From contig CAMKDV010000007.1 in assembly GCA_946411385.1 (NCBI GenBank), forward strand, positions 103,160-167,159: a stretch of DNA of 64,000 nt, read 5' to 3'. This DNA is from an uncultured Bacteroidales bacterium (GTDB lineage: Bacteria; Bacteroidota; Bacteroidia; Bacteroidales; Paludibacteraceae). Shown here piece by piece: positions 22,186 through 32,921 of this stretch. The first letter of the stretch is position 1. Every line of letters begins with the position of its first letter. Under the pieces are notes generated by a model. It was not told the DNA's origin. It did no database searches and saw only the letters and a program-made list of their open reading frames with translations. The translations under genes were made by a program, and so were the position numbers.

Positions 22186-24792
22186 TCAACGGACGCTGGT
22201 GAGATGGCGGATGTGCTCGTTGAAGTCGTCGCGCTTGAGGAGGTCTTCGATGCTGATGTGCATGCGGTAGTTCCAGAAGTGGCGCGGGTTAGCGGGCACA
22301 TTGATACGCTCGCCGTTGGCGTCAGGCAGACGCACCTCGCCATCGACTGCGAGCCAGTCCTGAAGCGGCAGGATAACCCACATAGCGGGGCTGTACATGT
22401 GCTGCATGACGATGAAATCGGCAATCTCGGGCGTCATCTCGTGCGGAGCTTCACCCCACCAGCCCATCTGCTCGTTGTAGAACTTCTGCGTGACTTCGCG
22501 ATCTTCTTCCCACCATGCGCGCAGCGGATTGGTATCATGCGTACCGGTGGTGCAAACGCTGAGATAAGGTGCGTCGGCAGGATGAGCAAAGGCGCGTTTG
22601 GGGTCCTTAGGCATGCGCTGGATCTCGAGGCTGAGGATCTGCAGTTCGTGCATAACCTGCGGTACGCAATCGGGCACCATACCCAGGTCTTCGCCGCAGC
22701 AGAGCATGCCGGTGGACGAGATGAGCGTAGGCAGTTTGCGCATAGCGCTCTGACGCCAGAACTCGGTATGACGACGGAAGAAATAATCGTTGTAGATGTT
22801 CATCAGGATGCGCTTCTGATCATCGTAGAGCTCGTTGAACGAGTGGCTCTGATAGATACTGATACGCGGATGGAGCATCTCGGGATTCTTCTGGTCACGG
22901 ACGAACAGCACCTCGCAATGCAGGTAGAGCAGTCCCTCACGGATATTAGCAGCCTGGTCTTTATTCATGAAGCCTGCGTTGTGCAGCGCATCATCGTCAG
23001 CCATGACGGCGTCGAAATAGTCCTGCACTTTCATCTGGCTGTCATACTCATCCTTGAACCAATAGATATAGCCATCGTTGGTATTGAGGAAGCGCTGCTT
23101 GGCGATCTCGGTATCAAAGCCGAAGACCTCACCGAGGAAATTGCCACGGATATAGGGTTTGGTCATGCGATCGATATCGAGGCAAACACCCATGTTCCAC
23201 AGGTCCTGCGCCGAATAGGGCAGCGCCGGTGAGAAATGACCGCACAAGCCCCATACATCGGTCTTGCGCATCTGCCATATACGGAAGAAGCCGAGGATAT
23301 GATCGATACGATAGGCATCGAAATAATCCTGCATCTTGGTGAAACGCCGGCGCCACCATCCGTAGCCGTCCTTGGCCATCTCGTCCCAGTTATAGGTGGG
23401 GAAGCCCCAGTTCTGACCGCTGATAGAGAAATCGTCGGGCGGTGCACCAGCCGAAGCATCCAGATTGAACAGTTCGGGCTCGACATACGCATCGACGGAG
23501 TCCGGACTGATACCGATAGGTATATCGCCCTTCATGGCTACGCCGAGCGAATGGGCATACGCCACGGCATCGCTGAGTTGCTTATCGGCATGGAACTGCA
23601 GGTAGCAATAGAACTTGGCAGGATGTTTGTCACGCTTGGAGAGGAACGAAGCGTAAGGCACGAGCCATGACTGGTTCTTCTCGAAGAAACGCTTGTACTC
23701 GTCGGTAGCGAAGCATGCCACGCCGTCGGCTTTGTAGAAGGCGAGGAAATATTTCATCTTCTCGTCATAGACGCACTGGTAGTCGGCAATAGGCTTCTCG
23801 TTGAACTCCTGCTTGGTAGCATCGTACTTCTTCTGCTGTGCAGGCGAAAGCTTGCCCATCTTCTCGATATTGATATAGATAGGATGTAGGGCAAAGACGG
23901 AGACAGCATTATACGGATACGAGTCACGATTGGTATGCGTGAGCGTAGTATCGTTGATAGGGAGCGTCTGGATCATCTTCTGTCCGGTAAGGGCAGCCCA
24001 GTCCGCCAGTTTCTTCAGGTCGGGGAACTCGCCTATACCGAAGCCTTCGTCGGTACGGAGGCTGAAGACGGGAACAGCCACACCGGCTCCGCGGAACCGC
24101 GGCTGAGTGCGACGGAACGAACGATCGTTGATGAGCAGTTTTTCTCCCTTGCCCGGCAATCCCCACGCATGGCGGTTCTCACCCCACTCCATGTCGAGGA
24201 CATGTCCTGTCTGCAGGTCGTAGACGAGATACTTGTACTCGAAGGCATCGACATTTTTGACATCGATATCCACTTTCCATACGGGGAAATCGGCATCGCT
24301 GAGAGGAAGCATCTTATCGTTGTTCCACTCGCCGAGCTGCGGCAGACTGCCCACGACAGCCACGCCTTGCGAGGGGAGGATCTGCGGCAGATCGATGCTG
24401 AGCACCACATTGCCCTTCATGGCTTTGGGCTTCTGCTGGTGATGACGCTTGAAGAGCGACTTGAGGAAAGCGGTGGTGTAGAACGCTTTCTCGTAATCCA
24501 TAGCCTGCCAGAAGTCGTGCAGAACGACATGCTTGTCGGACGCCTTGAGCGCCAAACGACGCGATGGACCAGCCTCGTAGATATACCCGCCACCCACACG
24601 GATAGCATACTTGTACAGCAACATGTCGGGACATGCCGACAAAGACACATCAGCCGTCCAGAAATCTTCGCCCTGGCAAGTAAGAATCAACGGGGACTCT
24701 TCTGTCCAGCCCATCGTGAGACCTTCCGTCTCAATGATGCACAGCTGCTGACCGAACACTGTGCGATAGTTGATTTGGAATGTTAGATTCAT
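22186..24792 (-). CDS. malQ: 4-alpha-glucanotransferase (amylomaltase) with starch-binding modules
   Basis: 868 residues, cytoplasmic (no signal peptide). Two N-terminal CBM20-like modules (~1-115 and ~125-235; LPSQGVAVVGSLPQLGEWN marks the second), then a GH77 catalytic domain. The active-site regions are visible: YRIDHILG with the nucleophile Asp near 494, CCGEDLG with Glu near 700, and GTHDTNP with Asp near 751. The enzyme moves maltosyl units between malto-oligosaccharides. The length and CBM20 pair fit the long Bacteroidetes form. It has its own promoter and terminator, 25 kb from the starch uptake operon whose products it would process. Confidence 0.96.
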   Translation of the reverse strand: MNLTFQINYRTVFGQQLCIIETEGLTMGWTEESPLILTCQGEDFWTADVSLSACPDMLLYKYAIRVGGGYIYEAGPSRRLALKASDKHVVLHDFWQAMDYEKAFYTTAFLKSLFKRHHQQKPKAMKGNVVLSIDLPQILPSQGVAVVGSLPQLGEWNNDKMLPLSDADFPVWKVDIDVKNVDAFEYKYLVYDLQTGHVLDMEWGENRHAWGLPGKGEKLLINDRSFRRTQPRFRGAGVAVPVFSLRTDEGFGIGEFPDLKKLADWAALTGQKMIQTLPINDTTLTHTNRDSYPYNAVSVFALHPIYINIEKMGKLSPAQQKKYDATKQEFNEKPIADYQCVYDEKMKYFLAFYKADGVACFATDEYKRFFEKNQSWLVPYASFLSKRDKHPAKFYCYLQFHADKQLSDAVAYAHSLGVAMKGDIPIGISPDSVDAYVEPELFNLDASAGAPPDDFSISGQNWGFPTYNWDEMAKDGYGWWRRRFTKMQDYFDAYRIDHILGFFRIWQMRKTDVWGLCGHFSPALPYSAQDLWNMGVCLDIDRMTKPYIRGNFLGEVFGFDTEIAKQRFLNTNDGYIYWFKDEYDSQMKVQDYFDAVMADDDALHNAGFMNKDQAANIREGLLYLHCEVLFVRDQKNPEMLHPRISIYQSHSFNELYDDQKRILMNIYNDYFFRRHTEFWRQSAMRKLPTLISSTGMLCCGEDLGMVPDCVPQVMHELQILSLEIQRMPKDPKRAFAHPADAPYLSVCTTGTHDTNPLRAWWEEDREVTQKFYNEQMGWWGEAPHEMTPEIADFIVMQHMYSPAMWVILPLQDWLAVDGEVRLPDANGERINVPANPRHFWNYRMHISIEDLLKRDDFNEHIRHLTSVR

Positions 24793-24848
24793 AGGTATTT
24801 TTGTGTTTTATTATGCATGGCCAATTGCTTCCATAGCAAAAACAAATG

Positions 24849-24880
24849 CAAAGATACAAAAAAAAATTGACATTCGCAAA
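24849..24880 (-). promoter_or_regulatory. Housekeeping promoter of malQ
   Basis: Minus-strand TTTG (24880-24877), 20-nt spacer, TATCTTTG (24856-24849). Transcription should start near 24842, about 50 nt before the ATG. Confidence 0.8.
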
Positions 24881-24897
24881 TGAAATGTCAAAAATTT

Positions 24898-25839
24898 TCA
24901 TTTTTTAACGAAATCTTGCCGTAAACGCAGTGCGATGACCGTACCAACGAGGAGAGGAAAGATTGTATTGACCGCCCAGGCTATCATGGCAGCGATGGTG
25001 GCGGCTGCGGATATGTCGGCTCCGAACGGTTCAAACACCGCCACCGCCCATGCCCCGCGCACGGCAATCTCAGCCGCCGGTACATTGGGCGTAATCGTGA
25101 TGAGCATATAATAGAGCGGCAAGGTAAGCAGCAGCGCTGAGAAATCCAGCGCTACGCCGCAGAAACGCATCGCCAACACCAGCTGCATGAAAAAACACAG
25201 GTACCGGAGCAGCGACCATCCTATCAGCACCAGTGCCTCGTGTGTACCAAGCCGCGCGAGCATCGAGACCAGCTGACGGCTCTGCTCACTCTTCCACTCG
25301 CGATGCTGCAAGCGGCGCATGACAGCCGGAAGGATAAGGAAAGCAGCCAATGCCAAGACCAGCGTTAGGACGATGCTCCACAGCACCGAGCGCGAGGGCA
25401 TAAGCCAGGTGACAGCCGCCGGCAGACCAAAGACGATGATGACGACCGTCATGGCATAGCCGCCCACCAGACCCAGACAGGTGGCGGTGAGCCAGTTCTG
25501 CTGCGTATGGCTAAAGAGCATGGCACGACCGGGATACTCGCCCAGCTTGTAGGGCGTAACAAAACCCGCGATGGTACCGTAGTAGACCTGGCGCTGCGCC
25601 TCCATGAGATCCATAGGCTCGATATCGTGCACCAGAAAACGCCATTTGCAGGACTCGAACAGCCGGTTGAGCGGGAACAAGGCAAAGCAGCAGCAGAGCG
25701 CCACCCATTGCCCAAAGGAAGCAGAGGTGAAGCGAGCAAAGAGAACGGCATAATTGTCGTACGTAAGGATCTTGTAACCCAAGAACCCATACGCCGCCAG
25801 AATGAGCAGCAAGTTGAATATCTTCTTGTAGTTGGACAT
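24898..25839 (-). CDS. Flippase-like integral membrane protein (LPG synthase TM family)
   Basis: 313 residues with roughly eight hydrophobic segments spread along the whole length. The pattern (LNRLFESCKWRFLV, YYGTIAGFVTPYKLGEYPGRAMLF, ITPNVPAAEIAVRGAWAV) is that of the lysylphosphatidylglycerol-synthase transmembrane/flippase-like family, which includes lipid-related transport or synthesis proteins. It lacks the C-terminal catalytic domain of MprF, so it is not an aminoacyl transferase. Last gene of the nfeD-floA-recJ-tdk-priA operon. A 14-nt tandem repeat separates it from priA. Substrate unknown. Confidence 0.82.
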   Translation of the reverse strand: MSNYKKIFNLLLILAAYGFLGYKILTYDNYAVLFARFTSASFGQWVALCCCFALFPLNRLFESCKWRFLVHDIEPMDLMEAQRQVYYGTIAGFVTPYKLGEYPGRAMLFSHTQQNWLTATCLGLVGGYAMTVVIIVFGLPAAVTWLMPSRSVLWSIVLTLVLALAAFLILPAVMRRLQHREWKSEQSRQLVSMLARLGTHEALVLIGWSLLRYLCFFMQLVLAMRFCGVALDFSALLLTLPLYYMLITITPNVPAAEIAVRGAWAVAVFEPFGADISAAATIAAMIAWAVNTIFPLLVGTVIALRLRQDFVKK

Positions 25840-25840
25840 T

Positions 25841-25893
25841 TGGCTGTTGGCTATTGGCTGTTGGCTATTGGCTGTTGGCTATTGGCTGTTGGC
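25841..25893. repeat. 14-nt tandem repeat between priA and the flippase-like gene
   Basis: About three and a half copies of TGGCTGTTGGCTAT, themselves made of 7-nt half-repeats (TGGCTGT/TGGCTAT). It fills almost the entire gap between the two genes. Confidence 0.8.
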
Positions 25894-25895
25894 GG

Positions 25896-28136
<2,241 letters not shown>

Positions 28137-28168
28137 ACAGGAGACAGGAAACGTTCAGATAGAAAAAC

Positions 28169-28759
28169 TTACTGCTGTCCGGCAGCGATAGCCTTGCGAT
28201 AGCAGTCGCGACAAAGAGGCTCGTAGCTGTCGGTCTCGCCGAGAAGGACGCGCTTCTCGTTGGCCACCAGACGATGGCTGACATACGCCAAGTCGCCACA
28301 ACGGACGCAGATAGCGTGGGTCTTGTAGACATCCTCGGCAATAGCCATCAGCGCAGGCATCGGACCGAAAGGCACGCCACGGAAATCCATATCCAGACCG
28401 GCACAGATGACGCGTATGCCGCGCTCTGCCAACTGAGTGCAGACATCCACGATACCCATATCGAAGAACTGCGCCTCGTCGATGCCCACGACATCGATAT
28501 CGTTCGCCAGCAAGAGGATGGTCTGGCTGGACTCGACAGGAGTGGACTGAATAACATTATGGTCGTGCGATACGACATCCTGCTCGCTATAACGCACATC
28601 GATAGCGGGCTTGAAAATCTCCACGCACAACTTGGCAAACTGTGCACGCTTCATCCTACGGATGAGTTCTTCGGTCTTACCGGAGAACATACTGCCACAT
28701 ACCACTTCAATACTACCGCGCCGTAACGCCGGTCCTTTGGTGTCTCGTTCGTTGAACAT
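28169..28759 (-). CDS. tdk: Thymidine kinase
   Basis: 196 residues, cytoplasmic. Type II thymidine kinase: phosphate-binding loop [10 protein letters not shown] near residues 22-31, DEAQFFD near 93-99 with the catalytic acid, and a zinc-binding set of cysteines (CVRCG near 150, CRDC near 185). Phosphorylates thymidine to dTMP in the salvage pathway. Lies 7 nt after recJ and 32 nt before priA, in the same operon. Confidence 0.97.
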   Translation of the reverse strand: MFNERDTKGPALRRGSIEVVCGSMFSGKTEELIRRMKRAQFAKLCVEIFKPAIDVRYSEQDVVSHDHNVIQSTPVESSQTILLLANDIDVVGIDEAQFFDMGIVDVCTQLAERGIRVICAGLDMDFRGVPFGPMPALMAIAEDVYKTHAICVRCGDLAYVSHRLVANEKRVLLGETDSYEPLCRDCYRKAIAAGQQ

Positions 28760-28766
28760 ATATGAG

Positions 28767-30491
28767 TTATTTGTTGTTAGTCAGTACTATATCTTCCACT
28801 TTCATCTGGATGGATGTCACGCCGTTGTAGGTATTCTCCTCCAGGCTGTAACATACATCAACGGGATTGCCGTTTTGGATGGTAGGTGCCATATCGCCCA
28901 TGCCGAAACCGATGCCGCTGATAGCCACGGAGCGGTCGGTAAGATCGACCTTGAGATGTTCGCCCATCTTACCCACGCGGCGCGTATAACGATTATTGAT
29001 CAGGCCACGGGTGACGAACTTGGGATGGGGGTTATCAGGTCCGAAAGGCTCGAGGTGCTTCAGCACGTTGAAGAACTGCCGGTCGATATCCTCCAGGTGC
29101 AGTTCGTCCTCGACAAGCAGGACAGGCACTTTCTGCTCATCCATTATATGCTGAGCCACATACTCCTCAAAGCGGCGCTTGAACTCGGGCAGATTCTCGG
29201 GCAGCATACTCAATCCGGCAGCAAACACATGTCCGCCAAAATTGGTGAGCAGATCGCGGCAGGAATCGATGGCCGAATAGATATCGAACCCTCCGACGCT
29301 GCGTGCCGAACCTGCGATAAGTCCGTCGTCGGTATCCGCCAGGACGATGGTGGGGCGGAAATAGTGCTCGGTGAGTCGCGAAGCTACGATACCCACCACG
29401 CCGCGATGCCACGTAGGACCGTAGACGACATTGGTATGCTTGAGCTGATTGTCCGGATCATCTTCGAGCTGCTGCAGCGCCTCGCGGGTGATGTTCTGGT
29501 CGAGCTCTTTGCGCTGGCTGTTGAACTCCTCTATATGTTGCGCCATCTGTTGGGCAAACAAGGGGTCATCGCTTATCAAGAGTTTTACTGCATCTTTGCC
29601 TGACTCTATGCGTCCGCAGGCATTGAGGCGCGGACCTATGCGATAGACCAGGTCGCCCATGGTGACATGACCTTTCTCCACGGCTGCCATGGTCATCAGT
29701 CCTTGCAGACCGATAGACGGCTGCGCGTTCATCTGCTTGATGCCGTAATATGCCAGAATCCTATTCTCGCCCGTGAGCGAGACGATATCCGATGCGATGG
29801 ACATAGCCAGCAGTTCGAGCAAGGGTGTGAGCAGCTGGTTGGACAGGCGTCGCGTCTGCACATAGGCTTGCGCGAGCTTGAAGCCCACACCGCAGCCGGA
29901 GAGATGCTTGAAGGGATAGGGATCGTTCGATTGCTTGCTATCGAGCACAGCCACTGCTTTAGGCACATCCTCGCCGGGCATGTGATGGTCGCAGATGATC
30001 ATATCGATGCCGCGGCTCTTGGCGTACTCCACTTTGTCGGCCGACTTGATGCCGCAATCCAGGGCGATGACCAGTGTGCAGCCTTCCGCCCGGGCATAAT
30101 CGATACCTCGGAAGGAGATGCCGTAACCCTCGGTATAGCGGTCGGGGATATAATAATCGATATTGGTATAGAAGCCGCTGAGAAAGCGGTACATCAATGC
30201 GACAGCCGTGGTGCCGTCGACATCATAATCGCCGTAGATGAGTATGCGTTCGTTGCCGTCCACTGCACGGATGAGCCGTTCGACAGCCGCCTGCATGCCC
30301 AGCATGAGCATCGGATCGTGCAGCTGCGAGAGAGACGGCCGCACAAAGGCGCGCGCATCATCGGGCGTGGTGAGTCCGCGACGTACGAGCAACGAGGCTG
30401 CTGCCGGGGAGATACCCAGCTGAACGACAAGCACATCGCGCTGAGCGCGCTGCTCATCACTTAACTCCTGTATACGCCAAAGATATTTCAT
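28767..30491 (-). CDS. recJ: Single-stranded-DNA-specific exonuclease RecJ
   Basis: 574 residues, cytoplasmic. DHH family: [11 protein letters not shown] (residues ~83-93), ALDCGIKS (~143) and CDHHMPGED (~164-172) are the metal-binding motifs. DHHA1-type part follows ([27 protein letters not shown]) and then the OB-fold-like C-terminus. RecJ degrades 5' ended single-stranded DNA in recombination and mismatch repair. Its start overlaps the stop of the upstream amidase gene by 4 nt, and tdk follows after 7 nt. Confidence 0.97.
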   Translation of the reverse strand: MKYLWRIQELSDEQRAQRDVLVVQLGISPAAASLLVRRGLTTPDDARAFVRPSLSQLHDPMLMLGMQAAVERLIRAVDGNERILIYGDYDVDGTTAVALMYRFLSGFYTNIDYYIPDRYTEGYGISFRGIDYARAEGCTLVIALDCGIKSADKVEYAKSRGIDMIICDHHMPGEDVPKAVAVLDSKQSNDPYPFKHLSGCGVGFKLAQAYVQTRRLSNQLLTPLLELLAMSIASDIVSLTGENRILAYYGIKQMNAQPSIGLQGLMTMAAVEKGHVTMGDLVYRIGPRLNACGRIESGKDAVKLLISDDPLFAQQMAQHIEEFNSQRKELDQNITREALQQLEDDPDNQLKHTNVVYGPTWHRGVVGIVASRLTEHYFRPTIVLADTDDGLIAGSARSVGGFDIYSAIDSCRDLLTNFGGHVFAAGLSMLPENLPEFKRRFEEYVAQHIMDEQKVPVLLVEDELHLEDIDRQFFNVLKHLEPFGPDNPHPKFVTRGLINNRYTRRVGKMGEHLKVDLTDRSVAISGIGFGMGDMAPTIQNGNPVDVCYSLEENTYNGVTSIQMKVEDIVLTNNK

Positions 30492-31261
30492 CGCAATAAA
30501 TCTCTATCCATATCCTTCCATTGCGGCAACACTTCCCGGAAATGATGCAACGAAGGTATCGAGAATTCCGCAATGCGTGTTCCCTCGGAATCATCGGGAA
30601 ATTCGAGCAGCTCTTTCAGGCGTGTATCGTACGCTACGGAGTGACCGTTATAGTGCTCACCGCGGCCGTCATCGCCTACGATGTTGGCTGCTACGATCAG
30701 ACATTGGTTCTCCACCGCCCGGGCCTGGATGAGTACATCCCAGAAATTGATGCGCGCTTCCGGCCAGTTGGCGCACACGAGGATGAGATCGTAATCATCG
30801 CCATACACATTGCGTGCCCAAACAGGAAAGCGCAGATCGTAGCAGATGAGCATGAGCATTTTGACGCCCTTGTACTCGATGATATTGCGCTTGGTGCCGG
30901 GGGTGAAGAACAGATCTTCGCCGCCATGAGCATACATGTGCCGTTTGTCCTGGAAGGTAGGCTCGGCGTGCGGACGGAGGAAGAAGCCGCGGTTGTAGAG
31001 CGTTCCCCCGTCCTCGCAGATAAACGATCCGGCGATAGCAATATCGCAGGTATCCGCCGTTTGCTGCAGCGTACTGATGGTCCAACCGTCAATGGGTTCA
31101 GCCAACTCGGGATGATCCACACAGAAGCCCGTGGAGAACATCTCCGGCAGCAAGGCTATATCCGCCTTACCCGCCACCGCTGCAATCCTGCCGACTGCCG
31201 CATTTACATTCGCCTTAACATCCGCCCAAACGATCGGATACTGAAATACAGCTACCTTCAT
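30488..31261 (-). CDS. Nitrilase-superfamily amidohydrolase (omega-amidase-like)
   Basis: 257 residues, cytoplasmic. The carbon-nitrogen hydrolase triad is visible: Glu40 (LLPEMFS), Lys105 (FQDKRHMY) and Cys140 (LMLICYDLRFP). The CYDLRFPVWARN block and overall length match the YafV-type omega-amidase subgroup, which hydrolyses alpha-ketoglutaramate or alpha-ketosuccinamate for metabolite repair. That substrate is inferred from similarity. Last 4 nt overlap recJ. Six nt separate it from floA upstream. Confidence 0.9.
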   Translation of the reverse strand: MKVAVFQYPIVWADVKANVNAAVGRIAAVAGKADIALLPEMFSTGFCVDHPELAEPIDGWTISTLQQTADTCDIAIAGSFICEDGGTLYNRGFFLRPHAEPTFQDKRHMYAHGGEDLFFTPGTKRNIIEYKGVKMLMLICYDLRFPVWARNVYGDDYDLILVCANWPEARINFWDVLIQARAVENQCLIVAANIVGDDGRGEHYNGHSVAYDTRLKELLEFPDDSEGTRIAEFSIPSLHHFREVLPQWKDMDRDLLR

Positions 31262-31267
31262 GCCCGG

Positions 31268-32236
31268 TTATTTCGCCTTCGACGGTTTGCTGATAGCCTC
31301 ACGCATGGCGGTATCCGCCTGTACGTTCTGCATCCGATAATAATCCATGATACCCAGATTGCCGTTACGGAACGCTTCCGCCATAGCTTGGGGCACGAGT
31401 GCCTCTGCCTCAATAACCTTGGCGCGGGCCTCCTGAGCCTTGGCTTTCATCTCCTGCTCGTTGGCGATAGCCATAGCACGACGCTCCTCCGCCTTGGCTT
31501 GTGCGATATTCTTGTCGGCTTCGGCCTGATCCATCTGGAGCTGTGCACCGATGTTCTTGCCCACATCGATATCGGCTATATCGATACTCAATATCTCGAA
31601 TGCCGTGCCGTCGTCCAATCCTTTCGACAACACGAGTTTGCTGATACTATCGGGGTTCTCCAACACTTGCTTGTGGCTCTCGGCGCTACCGATGGAGCTG
31701 ACTATACCCTCGCCTACACGCGCCAGGATAGTATCTTCGCCTGCACCGCCTACGAGCTGCTTGATATTGGCGCGCACGGTGACACGCGCTTTGGCTATAA
31801 GCTGAATACCGTCTTTAGCCACGGCAGCTACCGGTGGCGTATCGATCACCTTGGGGTTGACCGACATCTGCACAGCCTCGAACACATCACGACCGGCCAG
31901 GTCGATAGCCGTAGCCATACCGAAAGGCAGCTGAATGCCGGCTTTGCTGGCGCTGACCAGAGCATGCACAACACGCTCGATATGTCCGCCGGCGAGGTAG
32001 TGCGCCTCCAGGCCGTCGCGCTTGACATCCTCCAGACCCGCCTTGTGCGCCTCGATCATGCAATTGACAATCTTGGTGGGCGGCACACGGCGTATACGCA
32101 TCAGAAACAATTGTATCAACGAGATACGAACACCGCTAACCTGCGCGTTGATCCACAGCATGAACGGCACATAGTAGAAGAAAATGATGACTGCAATGGC
32201 AATCAGCGCAGTCAGGATAACTTGTAGCACTTCCAT
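31268..32236 (-). CDS. floA: Flotillin-like protein FloA
   Basis: 322 residues. An N-terminal hydrophobic segment ([22 protein letters not shown], ~5-28) anchors it to the inner membrane. A band-7-like domain follows (~30-200: [39 protein letters not shown]), and then an Ala/Glu/Lys-rich coiled coil ([34 protein letters not shown] region). FloA organises membrane microdomains. It is paired with an NfeD-type membrane protein directly upstream, the usual partnership. Confidence 0.95.
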   Translation of the reverse strand: MEVLQVILTALIAIAVIIFFYYVPFMLWINAQVSGVRISLIQLFLMRIRRVPPTKIVNCMIEAHKAGLEDVKRDGLEAHYLAGGHIERVVHALVSASKAGIQLPFGMATAIDLAGRDVFEAVQMSVNPKVIDTPPVAAVAKDGIQLIAKARVTVRANIKQLVGGAGEDTILARVGEGIVSSIGSAESHKQVLENPDSISKLVLSKGLDDGTAFEILSIDIADIDVGKNIGAQLQMDQAEADKNIAQAKAEERRAMAIANEQEMKAKAQEARAKVIEAEALVPQAMAEAFRNGNLGIMDYYRMQNVQADTAMREAISKPSKAK

Positions 32237-32274
32237 AATTCAAAGTATTATAAGGTTAAACAATCCATATTAGG

Positions 32275-32682
32275 TTATCGCTCGGTAGGTTCCGGCTCAT
32301 CAGAAGCGGCCTCCCCGTTCAGGTCCTCTTTGTCAATCAGCCCGGTCAGTTCCGCCTTGAAGGCTGCTTTCTGCAGGCGCTTGATCTTATTGCCCGGGTC
32401 AGCCAGCTCCACTTTGTCGTCGATAGAAGTATCCAGACCCATCTTCTCGATAGCACGGCTCTTCCAGAACGCATAGATAGCGATGGCGGTAACGACCAGG
32501 GAGGCAAAGAAAGTGATATGACCGGCAGTGGCACCGATCTGCAGATAAGCAAACACTACGGCACCTACCAGACAGGCTCCGCCACCTATACCCGCAAAGC
32601 CGAAACCCGGGATGAGGAACAACTCCAGCACCAACAATACGATGCCGGCTACTGCCAACAAGATTAAAATCAGTATGTTCAT
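32275..32682 (-). CDS. NfeD-like membrane protein
   Basis: 135 residues with three or four hydrophobic segments in the first ~75 (ILILILLAVAGIVLLVLELFLIPGFGFAG, ACLVGAVVFAYLQIG, ITFFASLVVTAIAIYAF). The C-terminal part is short and charged, without the OB-fold of full-length NfeD and without the serine-protease domain of NfeD1b. Works with the flotillin-like protein 38 nt downstream in membrane organisation. First gene of a seven-gene minus-strand operon under the promoter at 32752-32783. Confidence 0.88.
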   Translation of the reverse strand: MNILILILLAVAGIVLLVLELFLIPGFGFAGIGGGACLVGAVVFAYLQIGATAGHITFFASLVVTAIAIYAFWKSRAIEKMGLDTSIDDKVELADPGNKIKRLQKAAFKAELTGLIDKEDLNGEAASDEPEPTER

Positions 32683-32751
32683 AATCGTTTACGTTTAATT
32701 GCTACACCTCTGTCATGGCAAACGAAGACCCCATGAGAGTCTTTTCGCATA

Positions 32752-32783
32752 CAAAGTTATAAAAATATTATGACATTTGCAAA
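32752..32783 (-). promoter_or_regulatory. Housekeeping promoter of the nfeD-floA-recJ-priA operon
   Basis: Minus-strand TTTG (32783-32780), 20-nt spacer, TAACTTTG (32759-32752). Divergent from the topA promoter about 70 bp away. Confidence 0.8.
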
Positions 32784-32850
32784 TTTTGTAACAAGAATTT
32801 TCGAAAAAAAACGAACATTGTTGCATATTTTGAAAAATTATCACCTTACT

Positions 32851-32882
32851 CTTGCTTTTTAAGAAAAAAAATTGTAACTTTG
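32851..32882 (+). promoter_or_regulatory. Housekeeping promoter of topA
   Basis: -33 CTTG (32851-32854), 20-nt spacer, -7 TAACTTTG (32875-32882). Transcription should start near 32889, so the topA start must be the ATG at 32922, not one within the -7 element. Confidence 0.7.
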
Positions 32883-32921
32883 TTGGCATTTTCAAAAAAT
32901 CACTACGAACAAACTATACGA

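Noticed and set aside
22204..23232. 342-residue open frame opposite malQ
   Set aside because: It lies entirely antisense to the conserved GH77 domain. Long antisense frames are common here because of codon bias; similar ones oppose the DUF6175-like, SPFH, SusE-like and DUF4886 genes.
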